Source: Chloroflexota bacterium
GTDB lineage: Bacteria > Chloroflexota > Anaerolineae > Anaerolineales > Anaerolineaceae
Assembly (NCBI GenBank): GCA_023434145.1
Contig: JAEYTI010000196.1
Location: 1 to 11,215 of the forward strand
DNA: 11,215 nucleotides
Direction of reading: 5' to 3'
Part shown: positions 6,187 to 11,215 of the stretch, piece after piece
Layout of the letters: every line of letters starts with the position of its first letter
Numbering within the stretch: position 1 is the first letter of the stretch
The notes under the pieces: generated by a model
What the model was told of the DNA's origin: nothing
The model's database searches: none
Seen by the model: only the letters and a program-made list of their open reading frames with translations
Translations under genes and position numbers: made by a program

Positions 6187-7272
6187 ATGAGCGCTGATTT
6201 TATTGCACGTCTCATTGGCATGATCGTATTCTCCGTGATTGGTGTGTACCTCGGGACGACCCTTGGGGTATTAGCCAAGTCTCCTCCCGGTGGGTTCACG
6301 ATCGAACAGTACGCGTTTACGATTGGCCTGGTGGGCGCCCTGACTGGACTTATCCTCACTCCATTTATTACGACACGACCGCTGCGCGCATTCCGCTCGA
6401 TGCTCGGCCGGATCTCGCCGCAGTCTTTGTTCTCATCCCTGGTTGGCCTTACGGTCGGATTGATGGTCGCTGCCCTGCTGGCTTTTCCGCTTTCGCTGCT
6501 GCCCACACCTTTCGGGCGGGTCATGCCGTTTATTGGTGTTGTGCTTTTGGGGTATATGGGCGTTTCGGTGTTTGTGATGCGCCAGCACGATCTGTTCGCG
6601 ATGTTCTCATCGCTGCGCGGAAGTTCCGCGCCGGCGAGCGGGCAGGCTGCGGAAGCACCCAACACCAACTGGGCCGAAACCCGGACCATCCTCCTCGATA
6701 CCAGCGTTATCATTGATGGCCGCATTGCCGATATCGCCCGAACCGGTTTCCTGCCGGGGTCGCTATTAATCCCGCGCTTTGTGCTGAACGAACTCCAGTA
6801 CATCGCCGACTCGCCTGACAGCCTCCGCCGCCAGCGTGGGCGGCGCGGTATGGAAGTTCTGGCACAGCTCCAGCGCGAGCCAACCATTCCGATTCGGATT
6901 ACCGACATCGACGTGGAAGGGGTGCGGGAAGTTGACGATAAGCTCGTCATTCTGGCGCGCCAGATGCGTTGCCCGATTTTGACGAACGACTTTAACTTAA
7001 ACAGAATCGCAGAATTACAAGGAGTCACCATTCTCAACATCAACGAATTGGCAAACGCTGTCAAATCGGTGATGCTGCCTGGTGAAGTTCTTTGCGTGCG
7101 TATTATCCAGGAAGGCAAAGAGTCCGGCCAGGGCGTCGGTTACATGGATGATGGCACGATGGTAGTTGTGGAAAATGGGCGCGAGCATATTGACCACGAG
7201 GTGAATGTAATGGTCACCAAAGTGCTACAAACCGCAGCCGGCCGGATGATTTTCGCCCGGCCCGAGTCATAG
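6187..7272 (+). CDS. Membrane-anchored PIN-TRAM domain protein (YacL-like)
   Basis: 361 residues. The N-terminal part (about 1-135) has four hydrophobic segments (about 7-28, 42-62, 84-104, 112-131). A PIN nuclease domain follows at about 165-290, with LLDTSVIIDGRI (169-180), LNELQYIADSPD (200-211), REVDDKLV (247-254) and LTNDFNLNRIA (265-275). The expected acidic metal-binding residues are present: Asp171, Glu202, Asp250/251 and Asp268. A TRAM domain at about 296-357 ends the protein (LPGE, GQGVGYMDDGTMVVVE, VLQTAAGRMIF). This is the architecture of Bacillus YacL, a predicted membrane-tethered ribonuclease of unproven substrate. ATG at 6187 is preceded by AAGGAG. In Bacillus, yacL lies in the ispD-ispF-cysS-mrnC-rlmB neighbourhood; here rlmB is directly next, 76 bases downstream. 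All key residues are intact, so it is likely active. Confidence 0.93.
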   Translation: MSADFIARLIGMIVFSVIGVYLGTTLGVLAKSPPGGFTIEQYAFTIGLVGALTGLILTPFITTRPLRAFRSMLGRISPQSLFSSLVGLTVGLMVAALLAFPLSLLPTPFGRVMPFIGVVLLGYMGVSVFVMRQHDLFAMFSSLRGSSAPASGQAAEAPNTNWAETRTILLDTSVIIDGRIADIARTGFLPGSLLIPRFVLNELQYIADSPDSLRRQRGRRGMEVLAQLQREPTIPIRITDIDVEGVREVDDKLVILARQMRCPILTNDFNLNRIAELQGVTILNINELANAVKSVMLPGEVLCVRIIQEGKESGQGVGYMDDGTMVVVENGREHIDHEVNVMVTKVLQTAAGRMIFARPES

Positions 7273-7287
7273 AACCCCGAAATTTTT

Positions 7288-7326
7288 GAAGAGGCCGTCC
7301 AGGTCATGCAATCGGACGGCCTCTTC
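7288..7326 (+). terminator. Perfect hairpin between the PIN-TRAM gene and rlmB
   Basis: A 13-bp perfect inverted repeat, GAAGAGGCCGTCC against GGACGGCCTCTTC, with a 13-base loop. It begins 15 bases after the PIN-TRAM stop and ends 8 bases before the rlmB ribosome binding site. The U-tract is absent (TCGTACAT follows), so it may be a weak or partial terminator, or an RNA-stability element in a bicistronic message, rather than a full stop. Confidence 0.5.
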
Positions 7327-7348
7327 TCGTACATAGAGGCAAACCAGA

Positions 7349-8107
7349 ATGAAAGAATGGATTATTGGCCGCAACTCAATCTATGAGACACTGCGCGCCC
7401 GGCGCAGGAACTTTTTCCGCTTGCTGCTTGCGCAAGGGGTTGAGGAAAAAGGCCGCGTTGGAGAGATCTTGCAGCTTGCTGCCGCTCGAAAGGTGCCCGT
7501 ATCGCGCGTGCACCGCCAGCAGATCGATTCAATGGGAGAAGGCAGCCAGGGCGTAGCGCTGGAAGTGAGCGCTTATCCCTACGTGGCCCTGGCGGATATC
7601 CTGGAGCGGGCAGAGCAGCGCGGGCAACCGCCCTTCATATTGGTGCTCGATTCATTGCAAAACCCACAGAACCTCGGCACATTGTTCCGCACCGCCGAGG
7701 CTGTTGGCGTGCATGGCGTGGTAATCCCGCTGGCGCGCACCGCCGGGGTGACGCCCGCCGTAGTTCACGCCTCGGTGGGCGCCAGCGAACACCTGCTGGT
7801 GGCGCAGAGTAACCTGGCCCTGGCGTTGGAACAGATGAAGAAAGAGGCCGACGTGTGGGTAATGGGTCTGGAAGGCAGCGAGCAAGCCAAACCGTACCAC
7901 ACCACCCGGCTGGATGGTCCCCTGGCGCTGGTGGTCGGCAGTGAAGGCGAAGGCATGCGCGATCTGGTTCGCAAGCACTGTGACCTGCTCATCAGCCTGC
8001 CCATGCTGGGGCAGGTGGAATCGCTCAACGCGGCCGTGGCCGGATCGATTGTGCTCTATAAGGCACTGGCTGACCGCATGGCAAAGCAGGAGAAGGTCGG
8101 AAAGTAA
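7349..8107 (+). CDS. rlmB: 23S rRNA (guanosine-2'-O)-methyltransferase RlmB (SpoU/TrmH family)
   Basis: A 252-residue SPOUT methyltransferase. RlmB 2'-O-methylates G2251 of 23S rRNA in the peptidyl-transferase P-loop, using S-adenosylmethionine. The N-terminal substrate-binding domain (about 4-75) starts with IIGRNSIYETLRA. The three SpoU motifs follow: NPQNLGTLFRTAEA at 105-118 (Asn108 and Arg114 typical of the active site), LALVVGSEGEGM at 192-203, and ISLPMLGQVESLNAAVAGSIVLY at 215-237, which forms the trefoil knot and SAM site. The length is normal. ATG at 7349 is preceded by AGAGG with a 9-base gap. It follows the PIN-TRAM gene and is probably co-transcribed, unless the hairpin at 7288-7326 terminates. 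A paralogous TrmH-type specificity cannot be wholly excluded. Confidence 0.9.
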   Translation: MKEWIIGRNSIYETLRARRRNFFRLLLAQGVEEKGRVGEILQLAAARKVPVSRVHRQQIDSMGEGSQGVALEVSAYPYVALADILERAEQRGQPPFILVLDSLQNPQNLGTLFRTAEAVGVHGVVIPLARTAGVTPAVVHASVGASEHLLVAQSNLALALEQMKKEADVWVMGLEGSEQAKPYHTTRLDGPLALVVGSEGEGMRDLVRKHCDLLISLPMLGQVESLNAAVAGSIVLYKALADRMAKQEKVGK

Positions 8108-8121
8108 ATAGGGGGCTCGCA

Positions 8122-8217
8122 GTGCGTGTGGAGTTCGAGGAGGTGCTGCATCTCAAAGCGAACAAAACCCGCCTATTCTGGCCAGTTATGAAAAAAGTAG
8201 TACAGGCTGGAGAATAA
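8122..8217 (+). CDS. Possible 31-residue small ORF (low confidence)
   Basis: A GTG start with AGGGGG about 6 bases upstream opens a 31-codon frame rich in charged residues (VRVEFEEVLHLKANKT at the start, WPVMKKVVQAGE at the end). It lies between rlmB and the ferritin promoter. I do not recognise it. It may be real, a relic of a longer gene, or chance. Confidence 0.18.
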   Translation: MRVEFEEVLHLKANKTRLFWPVMKKVVQAGE

Positions 8218-8237
8218 CGCTTGGCTCTAGCCGGTTA

Positions 8238-8246
8238 TGCTATAAT
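8238..8246 (+). promoter_or_regulatory. Extended -10 promoter of the ferritin gene
   Basis: TGCTATAAT, a perfect extended -10 element (TGn plus TATAAT). The best -35 candidate (TTGGCT at 8221-8226) is only 14 bases away, so recognition would rest on the extended -10. The leader to the ATG at 8333 is about 80 bases. No Fur-box-like palindrome could be recognised by eye. Confidence 0.75.
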
Positions 8247-8332
8247 CCGATTCTCGATAGCCAAAACGGATCCATATTGTTCCACGAATCAGCCTACCCC
8301 AGTGGGGAACGACCTTCGTAGAGGAGTGAGCG

Positions 8333-8824
8333 ATGACTTCGTTGATTAGCCCAACCCTGAATGACGCAATTAATGCGCAGATTGGCCGCGAGTTTGGCGC
8401 CAGCATGCAGTACTTGCAGATTGCCTCCTATTTTGATGGCCTGGCGCTTGATCGCGCCGCCAAACTGTTCTTCGACCAGGCGGAAGAAGAAAAAGAGCAC
8501 GCCATGAAGTTGCTAAAGTACGTGCTGGAAGCCGGCGGCGACGTGCGCATCCCGCCTATTGATGCGCCAAAAGTCACCTTTGCTACCGCGGAAGAGGCCG
8601 TTGGGCTGGCGCTGGAATGGGAGCAGGAAGTGACCCGCCAGATCTACAACCTGGTAGAGATCACCCTCAGCGAGCGCGACCATATTGGACGGCAGTTCCT
8701 GGACTGGTTCGTTGCCGAGCAGCTCGAAGAGGTTTCTAAGATGGACAAGCTCCTCCGCGTGGTGAAGAGCGCGGGCGAGCGCAACCTCTACATGCTCGAG
8801 GCCTATCTCTCGCACATGGATTAA
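8333..8824 (+). CDS. Non-haem bacterial ferritin (FtnA-like)
   Basis: A 163-residue four-helix-bundle ferritin that oxidises Fe(II) and stores ferric iron in a 24-mer cage in the cytoplasm. Aligned by eye with E. coli FtnA (165 residues) at a constant offset of three, every dinuclear-centre ligand is present: Glu20, Glu53, His56, Glu97, Gln130 and Glu133, with Tyr27 beside the site. Key stretches are REFGASMQYLQIASYF (19-34), EEEKEHAMK (51-59), EWEQEVT (95-101) and DWFVAEQLEEV (124-134). The absence of a haem-ligand Met at the bacterioferritin position, and the Gln/Glu pair, argue for Ftn and not Bfr. The ATG at 8333 has an ideal GAGGAG ribosome binding site at 8321-8326. It has its own promoter and ends before a double hairpin, so it looks monocistronic. 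Confidence 0.93.
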   Translation: MTSLISPTLNDAINAQIGREFGASMQYLQIASYFDGLALDRAAKLFFDQAEEEKEHAMKLLKYVLEAGGDVRIPPIDAPKVTFATAEEAVGLALEWEQEVTRQIYNLVEITLSERDHIGRQFLDWFVAEQLEEVSKMDKLLRVVKSAGERNLYMLEAYLSHMD

Positions 8825-8830
8825 AATATT

Positions 8831-8869
8831 TGTTGGTTTTGAAAACGCCTTGCGTTTTCAAAACCAACA
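8831..8869 (+). repeat. Perfect 18-bp palindrome directly after the ferritin stop
   Basis: Arms TGTTGGTTTTGAAAACGC (8831-8848) and their exact complement (8852-8869) flank a 3-base loop, seven bases after the ferritin stop codon. TTTTG follows on the plus strand, so it may act as the ferritin terminator. Its perfection and its closeness to the second hairpin at 8879 make a dispersed palindromic element equally possible. Confidence 0.6.
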
Positions 8870-8878
8870 TTTTGTAAA

Positions 8879-8919
8879 AGACAGAGGCCGTGCGGAAGAA
8901 CTCCGCACGGCCTCTGTCT
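8879..8919. terminator. Bidirectional terminator between the convergent ferritin and DUF456 genes
   Basis: A perfect 18-bp inverted repeat, AGACAGAGGCCGTGCGGA against its complement, with a 5-base loop. It ends two bases from the stop codon of the minus-strand DUF456 gene. The minus strand runs into TCTTTTACAAAA and the plus strand into CTCTTTAAG, so both strands have modest U-tracts, as expected between convergent genes. Confidence 0.75.
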
Positions 8920-8921
8920 CT

Positions 8922-9422
8922 TTAAGCCCACAGCACCCAGGCACCCCACAGCAGAATCATCACGATGCCCATGCCGAAGCGGACAATTGCCGCCCAGCCG
9001 CATCCAAGCGCCATGCTGCGCGTCGAGTCGACGGCTTTTTGCACGTCTTGCAGTCGGTTGTACTCCACAGCGAACAGCGCCAGCAGCGCGGCGATGAACC
9101 CGCCAAACGGCGGGAAGATCAGGCTGCCGAGGATGCCCGCGCCCAGCGCTGCGCCGATTGCCAGCCAGCTTGCGCCGGTCTGGCGGGCCTTTGCGCCCAT
9201 GATCACGTTGTCGATCACGCTGCCTACGGCCATTAGCACCGTCATGACGGCCAGAATGATGCCGCTAGTCCAGGTGAACCCGGTGACGATGCCGTACACC
9301 AGTGCCGCCACCCAGATAATCACCAGACCCGGCAGGATGGGGATAATCAGCCCGAACAGGCCAAACAGCATCACTGCCAGTACCACCAGTTGGAGCGTTC
9401 CTTCGGCGATGGAGCCATCCAT
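8922..9422 (-). CDS. DUF456-family integral membrane protein
   Basis: 166 residues with about six hydrophobic segments (near 7-27, 31-47, 52-72, 84-102, 104-120 and 138-160). The sequence fits DUF456: GLIIPILPGLVIIW at 24-37, GSVIDNVIMGAKARQTGAS at 67-85, and GAALGAGILGSLIFPPFGGFIAALLALFAVE at about 90-120, rich in glycine and alanine. The family has no established function; a small transporter or channel is sometimes guessed from the glycine-zipper repeats but is unproven. The ATG lies six bases past the serS stop codon on the same strand, so it is very likely co-transcribed with serS and therefore under T-box control. The ribosome binding site, if any, lies within the end of serS and is weak. 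The gene is closed by the hairpin at 8879-8919. Confidence 0.82.
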   Translation of the reverse strand: MDGSIAEGTLQLVVLAVMLFGLFGLIIPILPGLVIIWVAALVYGIVTGFTWTSGIILAVMTVLMAVGSVIDNVIMGAKARQTGASWLAIGAALGAGILGSLIFPPFGGFIAALLALFAVEYNRLQDVQKAVDSTRSMALGCGWAAIVRFGMGIVMILLWGAWVLWA

Positions 9423-9428
9423 AGGGGG

Positions 9429-10721
9429 TTACGCCTTCACTTTCGCCGGTTCCGGCTTGATCACATCGACGCCGCCCATCCACGGGCGCAGCACCTCGGG
9501 GACCACCACCGAGCCATCCGCTTGCTGGTAGTTCTCCAGCACGGCGATCAGTGTGCGCGGCAGGCCCAGACCCGATCCATTGAGCGTGTGCAGCAGGCGC
9601 GCCTTGCCACCTTCCGCCGGGCGGTACTTGATATTCGCGCGGCGTGCCTGGAAATCGCCCACGTTCGAAACCGACGACACCTCCAGCCACTCGCCCACTC
9701 CCGGCGACCACACTTCCAGGTCGTAGGTGATGCGGGCGTTAAAGCCCAGGTCGCCGGTACAGAGCTGCACTACGCGGTAGGCCAGCCCCAGTTCGCGGCA
9801 GGTCTGCTCGGCATCGGCGAGCATTTTCATCAGCTCCTGCTCCGAGTCCTCGGGCTTGCTGTAGATGTACATCTCCACCTTGTCGAACTGGTGACCGCGC
9901 TTGATCCCGCGCACGTCGCGCCCGGCGCTCATCTTCTCGCGCCGGAAGCAGGGCGTGTAGGCGGTGTAGCGCATGGGCAGCCGGTCTTCCTCGATGATGT
10001 CGTCGATGTGAATGCCGGTCAGCGGCACCTCGGCGGTTGGCACCATCCACAGGTCTTCTTCTGCGTCACGATAGAGGTTATCGTAGAACTTGGGAAGCTG
10101 GCCCGATGCGAACATGGTATCTTGCTTGACCATGAAGGGCAGATACTGCTCGGTGTAACCCTGGCGAATGTGGAGGTCCAGCATCCAGGCGATCAGCGCG
10201 CGCTGCAGGCGCGCGCCCGCCCCGCCCAGCACGTAAAAGCGCGAGCCGGTGATCTTGACACCCTGTTCGAAGTTGAGGATGCCAAGCTGCGGGCCGAGAT
10301 CCCAGTGTGGCAGGGGGGTGAAATTGTACTCGCGCGGATTACCTTCCGTGCGGATCACCACGTTCTCGTGCTCGTCCTTGCCAACAGGAGTTTCTGGCAG
10401 CGGCATATTTGGGATGATCGAAACCTTTGCTAGCAGGGCATCGTCTACCTCGCGCACGCGGTTGTCGATAGCGGTGATCTGGTCACCGACCGTGCGCATC
10501 TGGTCGATGCGCGACTGCCGTTCCACCGCGTCTTTCATCTTGCTGATCTCTTTCGATGCGGCGTTGCGTTCAGCTTTCAGCGCTTCTACCTTGCCGATCA
10601 GCTCGCGGCGCTCTATGTCCAGGGCCAGCACTTCATCTACCACGCCCGCGTCCGCGCTGCGATTGCGCAGCGCCGCCCGAACGACTTCCGGATCTTCCCG
10701 GATCAGATTGATATCAAACAT
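9429..10721 (-). CDS. serS: Seryl-tRNA synthetase
   Basis: 430 residues, a class II synthetase that charges tRNA-Ser (and tRNA-Sec where present) in the cytoplasm. The frame is open to 10808, but MFDINLIREDPEVVRAAL at 10721 is the usual SerRS beginning and has GGAGGTG five bases upstream; the longer form would start inside the leader palindrome. Residues 30-100 form the long antiparallel coiled-coil arm that grips the tRNA-Ser variable arm. The catalytic core follows: motif 1 region GARLQRALIAWMLDLHIRQGY (169-189), the TAE serine-binding loop at 229-231, motif 2 with FRREKMSAGRDVRGIKRGHQF (259-279), and motif 3 with LNGSGLGLPRTLIAVLENYQ (380-399), its Arg at 389. Length is normal for bacteria. 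The DUF456 gene follows after six bases. Confidence 0.97.
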   Translation of the reverse strand: MFDINLIREDPEVVRAALRNRSADAGVVDEVLALDIERRELIGKVEALKAERNAASKEISKMKDAVERQSRIDQMRTVGDQITAIDNRVREVDDALLAKVSIIPNMPLPETPVGKDEHENVVIRTEGNPREYNFTPLPHWDLGPQLGILNFEQGVKITGSRFYVLGGAGARLQRALIAWMLDLHIRQGYTEQYLPFMVKQDTMFASGQLPKFYDNLYRDAEEDLWMVPTAEVPLTGIHIDDIIEEDRLPMRYTAYTPCFRREKMSAGRDVRGIKRGHQFDKVEMYIYSKPEDSEQELMKMLADAEQTCRELGLAYRVVQLCTGDLGFNARITYDLEVWSPGVGEWLEVSSVSNVGDFQARRANIKYRPAEGGKARLLHTLNGSGLGLPRTLIAVLENYQQADGSVVVPEVLRPWMGGVDVIKPEPAKVKA

Positions 10722-10757
10722 CAGGCACCTCCATTCGCCGATTACATGAAAGTCTCT

Positions 10758-10820
10758 GGGATTTGTAGTGTTTGCAAGGGGGCACGGCGGAGACGCGCTC
10801 CCTTGCAAACACTACAAATC
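10758..10820. repeat. Perfect 21-bp palindrome inside the serS leader
   Basis: Arms at 10760-10780 and 10800-10820 are exact complements (GATTTGTAGTGTTTGCAAGGG) around a 19-base GC-rich loop that can pair further. It lies between the T-box terminator and the serS ribosome binding site at 10727-10732, so it is part of the serS mRNA. The head GGGATTTGTAGTGTTTG (10758-10774) matches 5955-5971 with one mismatch. No U-tract follows on the minus strand (CCAGAGAC). It looks inserted, and is probably a dispersed palindrome. Confidence 0.75.
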
Positions 10821-10840
10821 ATAAAGAACTTTAAATGAAT

Positions 10841-11118
10841 AGCCCCTCCATCGCGCAGGACGAGGGGGGCTTCAATCTCGTGGTGCCACCTGCTTTTGCT
10901 GTGAGCTTTCGTTAGAAAGCGACAGCCTCTACTGCGCGATAACGGGCGCACCGGTCCTTTTATGTGGTAAGTAAAGCGTTAGCTTTACGACCCACTCTAC
11001 AAGGACGACCGGCCCTCAATTGGGCCGCCGGGCTGGATTTCACCGTTCTTGCCTGCCGGCTCGCACTTGCCGCCGGCTCTCTGAAAGGCAGTCCGGTTAC
11101 TTGGACCCGGGCTGGTCA
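10841..11118 (-). promoter_or_regulatory. T-box riboswitch of serS (tRNA-Ser, specifier UCC)
   Basis: The leader senses uncharged tRNA-Ser. Stem I: its base pairs CCGGGT with GCCCGG, and the GA-rich CAGAGAG element and AGTAA strand are present. The specifier is TCC (11035-11037 on the plus strand) followed by A, a Ser codon. Stem III is at 10898-10926 (GCTGTcGCTTTC/GAAAGCtcACAGC). The antiterminator is textbook: GCAGG (10889-10893), the 7-base bulge TGGCACC (10882-10888), and ACGAG (10877-10881) pairing with CTCGT (10860-10864) and CCTGC (10855-10859). The UGGC in the bulge fits a tRNA with G73, as in tRNA-Ser. The competing terminator spans 10841-10871 (AGCCCC.CTC against GGAGGGGCT). Its U-tract is poor (ATTCATTT). 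It should raise serS, and probably the DUF456 gene, upon serine starvation. Confidence 0.94.
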
Positions 11119-11130
11119 TGATTACGAATG

Positions 11131-11159
11131 ATTGTAACCGATTTTGCGGGCTGCGAAAA
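11131..11159 (-). promoter_or_regulatory. Probable promoter of the T-box-serS unit
   Basis: TACAAT (11131-11136) on the minus strand with TTTTCG as a weak -35 box 17 bases upstream (11154-11159). A start near 11124 would place the RNA 5' end just ahead of stem I. The -35 box matches poorly, so this rests mainly on position and the -10 box. Positions 11160-11215 contain nothing I can name. Confidence 0.5.
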
Positions 11160-11215
11160 GTCCCAGATGATAGATGATGTCAGTTTCGGGTTTCCTGCGT
11201 GTGCGTGGGTAGCAC

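Noticed and set aside
6072..7118. Long minus-strand open frame of 348 residues opposite the PIN-TRAM gene
   Set aside because: It is rich in Arg/Ser/Thr/Pro with no recognisable domain, while the plus strand encodes an intact PIN-TRAM protein with promoter and ribosome binding site.
9390..10433. Plus-strand open frame of 347 residues opposite serS
   Set aside because: Composition rich in His/Arg/Ala/Val is typical of an antisense shadow; serS on the minus strand is unambiguous.
10722..10808. 29-residue N-terminal extension of SerRS
   Set aside because: It would translate the leader palindrome, while the ATG at 10721 has a strong GGAGGTG site and gives the family-typical N-terminus.
1384..10820. 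The palindromes as a CRISPR array
   Set aside because: They are isolated, differ in length and have no regular repeat-spacer pattern or cas genes.

Overview
The window reads as chromosomal DNA of a free-living bacterium. Single-copy housekeeping genes (serS, rlmB, a PIN-TRAM protein, ferritin, a TrmO-family protein, tRNA-Glu) sit beside two polytopic glycosyltransferases. The gene set, the T-box in front of serS, the style of the glycosyltransferases and the many perfect intergenic hairpins are most like Chloroflexota, perhaps Anaerolineae. This placement is an inference from gene content and was not tested phylogenetically. There is no phage, plasmid, CRISPR or complete transposon.

Layout. 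Positions 180-5491 are all on the minus strand. Read in transcription order from 5491 downward they are: a short TrmO/TsaA-family tRNA methyltransferase, a stand-alone GyrI-like ligand-binding protein, an AraC regulator with its own GyrI-like domain, a hairpin terminator, a GT39/PMT-type glycosyltransferase, a MITE-like palindrome and a GT87-type mannosyltransferase-like protein. A tRNA-Glu(CTC) with near-consensus promoter and strand-specific terminator follows on the minus strand (5745-5901). A palindrome then separates it from a plus-strand block: the PIN-TRAM membrane protein, rlmB, and a ferritin with its own extended -10 promoter. Two back-to-back hairpins divide ferritin from a convergent minus-strand unit, T-box leader then serS then a DUF456 membrane protein.

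How the parts work together. Translation and RNA metabolism dominate: SerRS charges tRNA-Ser and is controlled by a T-box that reads tRNA-Ser (specifier UCC, UGGC in the acceptor-binding bulge). RlmB modifies 23S rRNA, TrmO modifies position 37 of tRNA, and the PIN-TRAM protein is a probable membrane-tethered RNase. The AraC/GyrI pair is a likely small-molecule sensing module. The two glycosyltransferases probably use polyprenyl-phosphate sugars on the outer face of the membrane.

The least ordinary parts are the intergenic palindromes. Two of them, at 5955-6026 and 10758-10820, share a 17-base head with one mismatch, and the second lies inside the serS leader between the T-box and the ribosome binding site. 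I see no gene cluster that looks like a wholly new system.
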